NCBI GenBank assembly: GCA_030435675.1
Contig: CM059624.1
Location: 4,674,769 to 4,738,768 of the forward strand
Direction of reading: 5' to 3'
From: Steinernema hermaphroditum
Lineage: Eukaryota; Nematoda; Chromadorea; Rhabditida; Steinernematidae
Length of the DNA: 64,000 nucleotides
In this document: positions 43,085 to 53,880 of the stretch, piece after piece
Position numbering within the stretch: the stretch's first letter is position 1
How the letters are laid out: every line of letters begins with the position of its first letter
Notes under the pieces: generated by a model
What the model was told of the DNA's origin: nothing
The model's input: only the letters and a program-made list of their open reading frames with translations
Databases searched by the model: none
Program-made: the position numbers and the translations under genes

Positions 43085-46040
43085 TCAACCTTCCGGGCCT
43101 TCCTCTATGCAGCGCTCATCTTCGGGGAAAAGCCGGTCCGTCACCCATTTCACGTGGGATTCGTCGAATTCGAGGTACAGCGGATTCAACATCGCTTCGA
43201 TCTCCGGGAACGTTGGTCGATCGACTGCCGACTTCCGCCAACATTTCAATACGATTTCGAACACGTAGTCGGGCAAGTCGCGTGGCTGGACGTGACGATT
43301 TCCTTCCTTCAGCATCAGCATTATGATGGTACGATCGGTCATTCCAAACGGAATCTTCACTCCGAAGATTTCCAAAGCAGTGAGCCCGAATGTCCAAACG
43401 TCCGTCTTCGCTGTGAACTCGCGATGGTACCATGTTTCCGGCGCCAACCAGTTGAATCTGAACAGAGCAGTTTGAGTATCGAAATCATTAAGTAGCTTAC
43501 GGTATGGTATCAGGGTCATCGGGAAGCACATGCATATCAGACGGATTGAGCTTGGAGAGACCGAAATCGGTGACTTTGAGAATAAACCTCGATTCGTCGA
43601 AAGGGTGAACTTTCATAAGGACATTTCTAGCGGCCAAGTCTCCGTGAATTATTTGGGGATCCATAGCGTGAAGGTGACCCATTCCACGGGCAATCTGGAT
43701 CATAAAGCCGATTCGTTCGTTGATGCTGACTTTGTGTAGATGTTTCTAAAGTTAGAGCGGCTTATACAATATCAGAAAAGTAGAACAAACCTGAATATAC
43801 GAATCCAAGGCTCCACTCATTAACTCAAAAGCGAGAAGAACGTCCTTCTGTTGCTCGTCATAGCAATAACCATAAAATGTCACACAGTTAGGATGCGAAA
43901 TCATTTGGAGCATTTCAATTTCAGCGATCCACGGATGACGGACGTCCTTCGTTGGGGCAACGATCTTCAGGCGTTTAATAGCAGAGTCCACCAGGCCATT
44001 TCCAGTCTTTACTTTCCCTTTATAGACCGTTGCAAAGGCTCCTTTCCCGAGAGCGTCTTTCTCGTTGAATTGCTGAAAGGAGAAGAGGTAACTATTGGCC
44101 ATGATCATACGCTCAACTGTTCCTGCATCTAAATACAGAAGCAGCACTTACAAAATCGTCCATCTTAATCTCCACAGAGGCCGTCGATCGAAGCACAAAT
44201 TCATCAGTCGGAAGTTCGGTCTGTTTGCCCTCCTTTGCTGCTTTCTCGTAATCTCCCACGAGTTTCTCCATCACAGGATCACCTGGAACGTGTGTTGGAG
44301 GAGTAGGTCTTCGATAATTTAGGATATCCTTTAAGGCGTCGGCGAAGTCGGTGTCTCCGAAGTTACAGAATTTTGCGTAATCACGATGAGCATTCTTGAA
44401 CGGATCGAACAAAGCTCGCGAAATGTAGGACAAGCCCTGCGTGGTGAGCGCTGGTTCCGTGACTTGATCAAAGTGTCGAGCAGCCCACTGTTCACATTTC
44501 ATGGGAAGTGCGTAGTTGTCACGGTGGAGGCTTACACACGGAGGTGGAACGCTTCGGAACGAGATTTCGGCGATCTGAATTGGTGGCGTAGGCTTTTCTA
44601 ATCAAACGATTTGTTACATCTTCTACAGGTCCATCAGTTAGCGGTTGAGGAAGTTGAGATTCACTAGTTCTTAGGTGGTGGACTAGGTCGTACAGAGAAG
44701 CGTACTGATGTCCATGGAGGAGATACCTTCCTATTCGACTTCGCTGAATCGTGTAGCGCTAGAAATCAAGATGTGAGAAGAATGAGCACCAGAGAACCCA
44801 TACCTTAATACAGAAAGGAAGACTCGTCAGAAGCGAGGCGATTTCCTCCTCTCTCTTTCGTTCACTCACCTAAATGATTGTCGAACATGTTATTTTGTGC
44901 TTCAAGGTAGCATTTACCTCCTCGTCATCTTTGGCACTCTTTCGCGAAAGCAGCTTTCCATTCGCTTTCATAGCTGTAAACTCTCTGCTTACTTTACAAT
45001 ATATCATTTATAACCACCTGCTAAATGTTCAGCAGCTAGTGCCACCATCTCCCCCACGACTTTTTCATTCTTCGGACAAACTACGAGCATGAAGAACGGT
45101 CTGTAATCTTTGGGGTCCAGGTTTAGCCACTGAGGAGAGAATATCACAAACATTCCACAGCGAATTTTCGGCTTGTCGCTGAAATGAGTTTTATAGGGTA
45201 AGCATGTCTCAGCATAAACATGCCTCAGTAGGTATCGGTATGCCACAGACAGGCAACAGGCTCCCAAAAACCATTTGGGTTTAATGAAGAGCGACGGGTT
45301 TGCTGTGTAAAAGTCCTTGGAAACGATCCATGAGCTTGGGATAAGACCGACGTCTCCTTGAAAGGGCTTCCCAGTCATGCAGCGAACCAGAGACCATTTG
45401 CTCGGCAGTCGGAGGTACGAGCGGTTGTCGTTGGTTTCGTGATCGAGTTTACGGGTTCTAAAGAACAGTGCAGTGAATTTCGATAAAAAAAAAAGATGTC
45501 GGACTCACTGATATTCCTCGGCAACAACATTTACAACGTCGCCAGCAGTTACGTTAACATCCAGGCACGAATGACCGCCAAAATAATCCCACAGCACCAC
45601 ATGAGGCACTTCGATTTGTCGGGGTTTAAACCCCGTTAGCCGTTTCCAGAAGGAGAAGGACTCACGAAAATCACGGAACTCTGTCGCTTCTTCGTATTTT
45701 CCGAAGAGCAGATCATCTCTTATGGGAAGCCCCGTTGAGTCTAGTCCAAACCTGGAAGTATTTCATTACATACTACACAATATCACTAACGTACTTCAAA
45801 AATCGCTTTTCCAGTTCAGCTTTGGATTGGAAAGAGCAATCGTCGTTGTGATCCAACGCAAGCTGCGCGTCTTCACTGTAGACCGAGGAGCATTCCGAAC
45901 AGTCGTCGAGCTTCTCGTGGATCTTGATGGCATCCGACGGGATCAGCAGGATACCACCCTCGGCGACATCGTATTCGATCGCTTCCTTTTGATGCTCCTG
46001 CAAGAAAAGTCGACTGTTGTAGAAAGGAGGAACTCACCAT
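43085..46040 (-). CDS. SH3-SH2 tyrosine kinase-like protein, 816 aa
   Basis: Exons in transcript order: 46040-46038 (ATG only), 45997-45795, 45751-45509, 45457-45018, 44973-44918, 44869-44804, 44758-44665, 44597-44152, 44072-43791, 43745-43501, 43457-43085. The ATG falls at the very end of exon 1. An SH3-like domain lies near 120-190 (VVLWDY ... VGLIPSSWIV), a divergent SH2 near 200-345 (KWFLGA, YLLHGHQYASLYDLV), a Pro-rich linker, and a kinase domain about 518-770 with glycine loop GKGAFATVYKG, SAIKRLK lysine, HGDLAARN near 646, DFGLS and WLAPE. The HRD arginine is Gly. The order is Src-like but has no myristoylation start. It is the last of three close same-strand genes. Confidence 0.82.
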
Positions 46041-46259
46041 TCTTCTTCGAGCAGTACAACCGCTCGCGGCTCAAAACAGGGACAGATTGGAGCATGGCCC
46101 AGCAGAACGCATTTTTCAGAACGTGTCTATGTTTGGATATTATCCCGTCTCCTATTGTTATTCCGCATGTCATAAACTTTACCACGAAATGTCGAATGGG
46201 TCAAAATCCGATATCACGTGAATGTTCAGTACGACAAACATTTTTTATTCGCAGAAGAA

Positions 46260-46898
46260 TCACCACACCAAATTAGTGCCGTAAAGTACAGCTGTGGTAA
46301 TAATCAGAAGAGCGACGAGGGCGACGTACACTGCGGTAAGCGGAACCCAGTATAAGAAGAAGTTGGGCCTAAAACTCGTTCTATATATATAGCTCTCTGT
46401 TAATATCTACGAACCTCTGGGAACGCAAGCGCCGAGAGAAAACCAACTTGAAGAAGGCTTCGTTGTTTAGTGTTTCGCGCTTCAAATCCAGAGCCGTGGA
46501 CTCTTGCTTTTTGTCGTTGATGGACTCAGTCTTAGGAATATTTGGGGAAGAGAAGAGATGCGGGTCCCTAGACCGTCATGCAACATGAATATCATATTAT
46601 TATTTCCCTTACTCACTCAGTTTTCTTTTGTGAGTTTGCGATGCAGTGAATAAAATCGTTCGCCTTGCGGTCAGCATCCTTCACATTTCCGTTAACATCC
46701 TTCAACGCGATGTTCATTCCATGATTAGAAATACAGGAAGTAGAAACCGAGAGTCTAAAGTATAAAACTGTAAATATTGCGCGCGCTGTCAACCACAACT
46801 CACAAGAGGTTGCCAACATCATCATAAGTTGTATAGAACGAGCTGTCGTCTCCGGTACGACTCTCACGAAAGGGATTCTCCTCCATATCGTCAGTCAT
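46260..46898 (-). CDS. Small tail-anchored membrane protein, 164 aa
   Basis: Exons in transcript order: 46898-46804, 46754-46617, 46567-46415, 46368-46260, all introns near 46-50 nt and phase 2. The protein is polar and acidic at the N-terminus (MTDDMEENPFRES) and ends in one long hydrophobic segment (VPLTAVYVALVALLIITTA) followed by eight residues. That layout fits a single-pass tail-anchored protein with the bulk in the cytosol. No family recognised. It lies 231 bp after eIF2B-epsilon and 220 bp before the SH3-SH2 kinase; an AATAAA on its strand comes just after the stop. This spacing is typical of nematode operons. Confidence 0.72.
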
Positions 46899-47128
46899 TT
46901 ATCCAGGACAGACCGCTCGACTCAAGTACGGAACAGCTGAATAAGTCCCCACAGACTCACTCCTCAAAGTGCAAATGTTGACGTAGACGGTAACTTTCTT
47001 TGAAGAAATATTCCTTCCGCTCCAACCAAGATAATGACGTGCACGGGGATCCGTTTCACACATCCACCCAGAGCAAAAACAAACATCTTTATTAACAAGG
47101 TAACTACCTTCATACGCGGAGATATCAA

Positions 47129-49494
47129 CTAGTCAGAATCTTCTTCGTCGGACGATTCCTGCAGCCACTCCACGATCGGCTTGACCTTCGCATACATATC
47201 TGACTCAGCCTGAAGTGTCCCGAACCATTCCAAGATGGCTTCCTCTTGCAAAACGTCACATTCCGAATAGAGGTAGTGGATGATGTGGTTCGCGATTTTA
47301 GCAACCTCTGGGTGCGCATGAGAATGTTCCTGTAGAGTGTTCCGATGATAATGGTTTTCATGTCAAACAGACTCACCTCAAGAGCAAGTAGTAGCTGGAT
47401 CTGGTTCTTGTGAGGCGAGTAGTAATTAGTGAAAACGTGAATCCACTCCTTTGCAAGCTAAAGATTAGAAAAATGAAAGTAGGTGACACACGGATAATCC
47501 AACCTTTTTGATGGCCGCCAGATCAGAGCAATAGTCCAGCTTCAAGAAGGCCAGGAATACGTTCTTGGCAACCTCCTCCATGGTCATGTTGTAAGCAAGT
47601 TTCGAGCTGTTAATTTCCAGGATCAGATTGCTGGTTTTGTGTTCGGCCGATCCCATGTTATCCACAGCTTGCTGCATGCTCTCGGAGACCCAAAATTCAC
47701 GATGTTTGATCTAGATCGTGAAATCCAAACTCACTTCTTTGAAGAATGGCGTTCCATCACTTTCTTCCTCTATTTCCTCCTTCTCGGAATGGTGCTCGCT
47801 TACATGATCTCCAAGCTGTGAGATCGTACGAGTACGACGTCGCTCAAGATGTGTATTTTTCCAAAAACCGGTTCTGTGCTTGAACCGTGCTTCATAGTAA
47901 GCTGCAAACGACCGCCATCAAATTGCTGTGAAACTGGTGAACCTTACAGTTTTTCGCACTAGCAGCATAATCCTCTTCTTCAGGCAGATGGGCAAGCACG
48001 ATGCGGCAACGATCGCCTCTCGAGCCATCATCGATGTCTTCTTCGCTGGCAGTGCAGTCCGGAACAACCACGCCATCGCCGATGAATGTTTTTGGATGGA
48101 TTGAACAGTTGTTGCCGATGACGGCGTTGTCACTGATGACACAGTTGGATAGTCGGCAGTTATCTCCAACGACAACGTTCATCCCAATGTGACAATTTTT
48201 GATGATAACATTAGTACCTAAGATCGGCCGCTTTCAAAGGATCAAACTCTCAAATCGTACCGATCTCTACATTTTCATCGATGACTGCATTCTCAATTCT
48301 GCAGTCTTTCCCAACCGTGAGAGAAGCGGGAAAATGGACGTTTCGATAGCACGACTTGATCTTGTGATATTGCTTATTTAGATCTTGTCGTTTCGGCGCG
48401 GTTATGTAGATGCAACGGCGAACTCCGTAAGTGCTGACGCTGCGCATGGCGTCCTTACATGTGCGGGACTCCGGTAGAATGGGGAAGAACCAGCGTTCCA
48501 TCAGTAGTTTCTGCGTGTCCAACAGAGTCGCATAATCCCTGAAACGTGATGCTTTCAGGTCCTATTTCAGTAAATTCCGGTATTACGTGACTGTTGAAGC
48601 GGCATACTTTTCGGCAAGAACATCCACGTGGATGTGTTGACAGAGGATTTCCTCGTTAACCAGCAATTCGCGCACCATGTCGTCACGCTCTTGGAAGTCA
48701 AAGTTGTCAACAAACTGTGCGGCGATGTTCGGGGCACAAAATGCAATACCGGTGTCCCTAAGATTGCGACGTACTTCAATTTCATTGAAGTAGAGGTCCT
48801 GGAAATAAGCTTGAGTTTCTACATTTCATCAGCGCGATACCTTCTCAATGTACAGTTCAGTCGACCGCTCTTTCTTGAAGTAGTACACGAGCTTCTTGGA
48901 ATGCTTTCCAAACGCAATTACTGGGTTCATTTCGCCAAGCGTTGGAGTGTACAACAACGTCATGGAGTTGTTCTTGTCGGCTCTCCTCCGCTCGCGAAAT
49001 CTGGCGAGTTCTTCTTCTAGTTTTGACGAGCAGATGGTGGCGACATTGTGAACGAGGACAAAATCTCTAGTAATCAGGCTCCGTTGTTGGACTTCTCGAA
49101 TGGCATCTCCTACACTCATGACGTTCTTTCCTGACACAACGAGGCCGCTGAAGAATGCCTTGTATGAGCTACAACAAGACGTGTCAGATGGTATCGTGAA
49201 AAGGAGATCTTACTGCAGGATATGAGCCAGTTCCTTGAGCTTCGTTTCGTCCTCAGTAGAAACGACCAGGATGACATTCGTTACGGGCGCTCTCGCAAGC
49301 CACATCAGGCACCCTTCAAGGGCTGTCAGAGCACCTATATTCTTCAGAGCCTGAAATTAAGCGGTGAATGCTAAATCTGCTCGGAGATAGAAACTTACCC
49401 ACTGTGAGTGGCGCAAGAAAGGGGCAAATCGTGCGTCGAAGTTGTCGCCAATCACAACTGCCGTGAGCTCTGGGCGTTTGGGATGTTTGGTCAT
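47129..49494 (-). CDS. EIF2B5: Translation initiation factor eIF2B epsilon subunit, about 650 aa
   Basis: Exons in transcript order: 49494-49399, 49350-49214, 49168-48841, 48798-48608, 48538-48261, 48217-47948, 47901-47735 (or to 47804), 47710-47504, 47457-47377, 47329-47129. A TTCAG acceptor precedes the ATG by four bases. The N-terminal half is a degenerate nucleotidyltransferase domain. The middle is a left-handed hexapeptide repeat (CHIGMNVVVGDNCRLSNCVI). The C-terminal W2/HEAT domain ends in an acidic tail (EWLQESSDEEDSD). It is the catalytic subunit that exchanges GDP for GTP on eIF2 in the cytoplasm. The junction near 47710-47804 is unsettled. First gene of a probable three-gene operon. 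Confidence 0.9.
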
Positions 49495-50259
49495 CGTTCT
49501 GAAGCTCGAAAAGTGGTCACAAAACACGTTCATCTTCCGAAACAATTAACACGCAACGGAATGCACGAAAAGGAAGCTAAGAACTACGAAGGCGTTGAGA
49601 GCAGAAACTCTGCTTTGGAAAGGAAAGATGATGCAATTAGAGAGGAGATGGTGCTGTATGCCGACGTGTGCCAACAAACCACCCAGTGGCGTGTTGGCAG
49701 AATGCCACACTTGTTGGCACAATTACGATTTGCAAAATGTTGTGAGTGTCTCTCGTTTTGAAAAAGACAGACAAACTCGAACATATGACTTTCACCGTCA
49801 GGAAACGTTTAAACTTTGAGCAGTTTGATGGTGTGCAAACTGTCTACGATTGGTTCTTTGCCATGCTGTTTGACGAGCGGTCGATCGTTGTCTATCCAAG
49901 TGTTTACCGAATTTTCGCGAACTTTGGTGCGTAGATTTCGATAGAATCTGATTGTTTTCTGGTTTCTGTGGAACCTCAAATATGAATGCGTTTTTCTCTG
50001 ACTTCTTCTCTCTATGCAGGCTCATTGGTGTATGTACGGTATCGACCTTCATCTCGATTTCACTGGAAAAAGGTACTGTATGGATAACAAGAGCATCCAA
50101 ATTCGGTGCTGTCGTCTCTGCTCGGGTAAAAAATTCCACCCGAGAGTCGAGACTCTCGCACAGCCCTGATGTGGATCTCAGCATTGTTTTGATAGTGTGA
50201 AATATCTAAAAGCGCATATACATTAACTTGCAGTTCGTTCAGCAACAAAATCTCAAAAA
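49495..50259. other. Intergenic between divergent genes, nothing recognised
   Basis: Shared 5' region of the eIF2B-epsilon operon and the FTH-like gene. A TTGCAG acceptor at 50228-50233 probably serves the latter. Confidence 0.4.
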
Positions 50260-51192
50260 ATGGACGACCTTCCTGCAAATTTCCTCGACGACGTCTTCTT
50301 CATCTGCTACTCGACTGCTGTTCGAATAGCTTCTGACCTCACTGGCACTTTTGGAGGCGCTGCGCTTCTCTTCTGTCAGCACCTGCATTGCGTCAGCTAT
50401 GAAACTTCGAATGTCAACAGAATTTCCAAACACCGTTATTCGATTTCCGACGGACTCGCCTCAACAGAAACCGTTTTGCCCAGGTATGTGGGCTGCCACT
50501 GGCTAGTATTGAGACAGGGCTGCGCACAAAACAAAGATGTCAGTGTTCCACGGGATGCGTTCGCTCGGAAAAACGCCCGAAGCATCTTGGGCGCCTACCT
50601 GTACACCGCTGATCTTGGGAGCCAATGGACCGGCTTTCTTCTTGGCTGCAGACGTCTGACGAACATGCACGTGCACACTGAATTCGAGGGCTCTCTCAGG
50701 GAGGTCTTCAGTAAAATGGTCTATCGAAAGCAACTGACCACACTTTGCATTCATGAAAGTGTCTTCATCGATGGTCGAGTAATTGGCCTCGTCATCAATC
50801 AGCTCTCGCAGAAACAGTTTCGCTCCTTGACGACTGGAAGCAGACATCTTCTTCTCGCGATTTTGGAGCTGTGGAAGGCAAATCCAAACATGTTCAACGG
50901 CAAACACGTGGATTATGAGAATTTGAATGGTGTGAGGGGACTGACAGACGAGTTCACGACAGGCCTGCACTTCCACGAGGAGACAAACGGTCGTGGCCAA
51001 CTGTTCCGTTCTCGAAGCGAATGTTTCATGGACACACCATCGCACATCTACAAATTAGCCTTTTCTGACATCGAAACTGCTCCATATGCGGCTTATGTTA
51101 TCTTCGACTGCAAGGGGAAAGAAGAAAATGTGGGCGAAACGGAGTTCTTCTTGCAGAGTTCGAAGATTCACTTTTGCTTTGGCGAAGTATAG
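50260..51192 (+). CDS. F-box/FTH-like single-exon protein, 310 aa
   Basis: An uninterrupted frame of 310 codons, with a TTGCAG acceptor 27 bases before the ATG. The N-terminus (MDDLPANFLDDV) resembles a degraded F-box. The middle (TLCIHESVFIDGRVIGLVINQL, interrupted by shorter repeats of Leu) resembles the FTH region of nematode F-box proteins. The similarity is weak and was judged by eye. Such proteins are thought to deliver substrates to SCF ubiquitin ligases. A 180-codon antisense frame (50503-51045) is less protein-like. An F-box-like gene in opposite orientation lies 590 bp away. Confidence 0.5.
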   Translation: MDDLPANFLDDVFFICYSTAVRIASDLTGTFGGAALLFCQHLHCVSYETSNVNRISKHRYSISDGLASTETVLPRYVGCHWLVLRQGCAQNKDVSVPRDAFARKNARSILGAYLYTADLGSQWTGFLLGCRRLTNMHVHTEFEGSLREVFSKMVYRKQLTTLCIHESVFIDGRVIGLVINQLSQKQFRSLTTGSRHLLLAILELWKANPNMFNGKHVDYENLNGVRGLTDEFTTGLHFHEETNGRGQLFRSRSECFMDTPSHIYKLAFSDIETAPYAAYVIFDCKGKEENVGETEFFLQSSKIHFCFGEV

Positions 51193-51780
51193 ATGTGTTA
51201 TACAATGTCCTAATTTTAAGGTAAAGTCGAAAAGTTAAATTGAAATATGTGACGTTTTATTGCAGAATACGAAGAAAAATTAGTAATTCAGTACTTCATG
51301 GCTGGTATACGGTAGACTGGTATTTATACAAGGGCAGATTTTTAAGTGAGTGCTTAGACGATTCAACATTTTCTGTCTGAGCAATAGGGGCTTGCTTGTC
51401 TGTATCTCTCCGTCACCGAAACGAGCAGACGAGGCACTTTCCATTCTTCTAGGACGTGTCAAAAACCAGGCACTGTCTCACGGAGGTCTAATAGACAAGT
51501 CTGTCTCGTTTTTCAAAGAGCGCTACCGTAATAATCAGGGTATTCTCTGTGAGACCGTATGCACAAATTTGGGCCTTTGCTAGGCAGGCGGACAAAAGAC
51601 GAGGTAGGAAAGTCTGTCTGCTGTTCAACCGGTTTCCATTCCCTCATATGCTTTGGATATGACTAAAAATGGGTCTCTGCACGCTTCCTCCCCACTGTCC
51701 CTTCTGACCTGTTTCTCACTACATATTGTGGTGAAACGAAATAAGTTTTCAAATGTCGTTTTTATTCATCGCACAGAAAT
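51193..51780. other. Intergenic between convergent genes, nothing recognised
   Basis: Includes the minus-strand AATAAA (51761-51766) of the next gene. Confidence 0.4.
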
Positions 51781-52674
51781 TCATTTTTGATAAAACTCAA
51801 TGGAGAGAATTGTCTGGTCCTTTCCATCCAGAGAACTGCTGATTATCGCTTCGAGACCCTCGACCTTCGGGTGCTTGACGACGATTTCGGAGTCGCCGTG
51901 TTCTCCGAGCTTTGCGAGTCTATTCCAGAGGAAGTTGAACTCGACGTAGTTGTCGAATCCACATTGCGTCGATCGGACGCCCGGGTTGCCCTCCTTCAGC
52001 CACTCCTCCAGCATCTTGACGACCGCGAAGTTGTCGCCGAGCTTCCAGAATTCGTCCACACAGACGTGTTCCCATTTTAGTGATTCTAGGGTGGTGAACA
52101 GCTGCCACTGGACAGCACCGCTGGCGATGACATCGCTGTTCTTGATCACCAGTTCCTTCAAAGCCGACGATTTGAGGGCGCCGATGAGGAAGACGTCGTT
52201 AGATTCATCCGAGAGGTCCGAGTCGTCGATGACGATCTTTTCGAAGTGCTTTTGGATGACAGAGGGAAGGCCCTCGAGAGATCCACTAAATTCGCTGATC
52301 TCTAGGCTCTTGAACTCCAAGGGAACGTTGGAATCGAGGGAGTCAAGAGGGAATCGTTCGTCTTTCGAGCAGCAGTACTGTAGTCTCTCGCTTTCGGAGC
52401 CGAAGATCCTGAGACAGTCGACTGTCTGCTTCTTCGAGGGCTTCTCTTGGTGCTGGTGATGATCGGTGATCAGTGTGGTCCGGTCACTACAGAAGTGGTA
52501 CTTCCACTCGTCTCCCTCCAAGACAAAGTAGGCGTTGATGGTGGATTCTTCTTTCAGTGAGTCCACCAGGAGACTCTTCCATTCCTCGTGAACCCCGGCC
52601 AAGGCGTCGAAGTCTCTTTGGTCGAACTCGGACAGAACGGAAGCGAGGACGTCGAAGTTGAGAAGGCAGTTCAT
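51781..52674 (-). CDS. F-box-like single-exon protein, 297 aa
   Basis: One exon from the ATG at 52674. The first 50 residues (NFDVLASVLSEFDQRDFDALA) match the pattern of an F-box helix bundle. The rest is acidic with Leu-rich helices and ends ILSIEFYQK. A possible FTH-like region covers LKELVIKNSDVIASG to EFWKLGD. There is no signal peptide. Rapidly evolving F-box families are large in nematodes and are often intronless. Not clearly orthologous to any named gene. Confidence 0.6.
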   Translation of the reverse strand: MNCLLNFDVLASVLSEFDQRDFDALAGVHEEWKSLLVDSLKEESTINAYFVLEGDEWKYHFCSDRTTLITDHHQHQEKPSKKQTVDCLRIFGSESERLQYCCSKDERFPLDSLDSNVPLEFKSLEISEFSGSLEGLPSVIQKHFEKIVIDDSDLSDESNDVFLIGALKSSALKELVIKNSDVIASGAVQWQLFTTLESLKWEHVCVDEFWKLGDNFAVVKMLEEWLKEGNPGVRSTQCGFDNYVEFNFLWNRLAKLGEHGDSEIVVKHPKVEGLEAIISSSLDGKDQTILSIEFYQK

Positions 52675-53424
52675 GTTTACTGGGTGAGGATTGTTTATGC
52701 CTCAGGGAACTAACTAGTGGCTTATATTGCAAAACCGGTGTGTACCTGACTAAAAGCGATGCCTGTTTGAATGTGGCATTGCTTTGCCTTTCTTGTGAAT
52801 TGCGTCACAGGCTTCCAGAATGGTTCTGATAATGTTCGCCACTGAAGAAATCTTGGTGGCGAAGAATGAGCTCCGGAAGGCGATGAGCTTCGCTCACAAG
52901 AAGAACCTCACCCACGATCCTTGAGTAACGTTTCCGACAATATTTGATTCAAGTTTATAAAGCTACATTAGATTACAACGAGGAGGTTGTCGTATGTCGC
53001 CGGTTCCACAAGAAGCTCCTGGATCGTCTACTATAGTGTCATCTGCGATTCTGACCAACCTCGTTCATGAGATATCCAAAGTACTCCAGCCTTGCAAACA
53101 AGACGCTCTCGTCGAGGCGAAGATCCTTTCCAGAACCAGATCGACGACCAGAATGCTATCCGCAGAAGAAGACCACCCACGTCACAGCATAATAATCCCC
53201 TTAGAATCTCATTCTTTTCATTCCATAGCCGTTCATTTGCTTTTTCGTGAACACCCACGTGATCACTGAATATTTCTGAGGCACAACATGAAGAAGAGTG
53301 TCCACGAACAGCCTGAAAGGCCTCAAACCTCCATGAAGAAGCTCACCGATGATCCTTAAGTAACGTTTCCGATAACATTTGATTCAAGTTTATCAGGCTA
53401 CACTGCATTACAGCGGCGAGGAAC
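52675..53424. other. Intergenic with a second copy of the saposin 3' UTR
   Basis: The block 52914-52988 and the block 53345-53418 are diverged direct copies sharing GTAACGTTTCCGA and ATTTGATTCAAGTTTAT. The second block is the 3' flank of the saposin gene on the minus strand. The first has no saposin coding sequence next to it. Confidence 0.6.
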
Positions 53425-53730
53425 TCAGCAGAGAGTTCCGGTTTGGCACACCTGATACGAGCTCTGGCCGTTCTGGAGGGCGGCGAGGAGTTTGGCGTCG
53501 TTGTCCTTGACGATCTTCTTGCAGATGGAGTCGGTGAAACCGCTGAAGTTGGCGTCGCACTCGGAGTTCATCTCCGAGAGGAGCTGGTCGACGTTGACGC
53601 CAGCGAAGTTGTTGTTGTGCTTGGCCTTGACGTCGTCCACCATCTTCTGGCAGGTGCTGCAGAAGGGTCCGTCGGCGGTGACCGCAGCGACGAGGACGAC
53701 GAGGGCGATGAGGGAGAGCTTGACGGCCAT
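53425..53730 (-). CDS. Saposin-like secreted protein, 101 aa
   Basis: A single exon whose ATG comes one base after a TTCCAG acceptor. A signal peptide (MAVKLSLIALVVLVAAVTA) is followed by one saposin B-type domain with six cysteines: CSTC near the start, two in the middle (SECD, SICK) and two at the end (QVCQTGTLC). This is the usual size and pattern of nematode SPP (caenopore-type) proteins, which act on bacterial membranes in the gut or in lipid handling. GATA motifs and a TATA box lie upstream, which supports intestinal expression. Very strong C/G-ending codon bias suggests high expression. Confidence 0.9.
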   Translation of the reverse strand: MAVKLSLIALVVLVAAVTADGPFCSTCQKMVDDVKAKHNNNFAGVNVDQLLSEMNSECDANFSGFTDSICKKIVKDNDAKLLAALQNGQSSYQVCQTGTLC

Positions 53731-53794
53731 TCTGGAAGGGGATGATTACTGGAGAGAGTGAGGGAAGGGTGTGTGATTTGAACCGGACGAGGGG

Positions 53795-53880
53795 GGCTTT
53801 TATAGAGGGGGGATCACAAAGTTGAGGCTTTATCAGCACATGGGAGTGTTATCGCTCCATATGGCGCTTTTATCGACGAC
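53795..53880 (-). promoter_or_regulatory. Saposin promoter: TATA box and three GATA sites
   Basis: Read on the minus strand, a CTATAAAAG TATA box lies at about 53797-53805, 67-75 bp before the ATG. Three GATA cores sit just upstream: CTGATAAA (53828-53835), CGATAAC (53848-53854) and CGATAAAA (53869-53875). Intestinal genes in nematodes are driven by GATA factors of the ELT-2 type binding TGATAA-like sites. Confidence 0.6.

Noticed and set aside
50503..51045. 180-codon antisense frame inside the FTH-like gene
   Set aside because: The sense frame is longer, has a spliced-leader acceptor and an F-box-like start; the antisense product has no motif.
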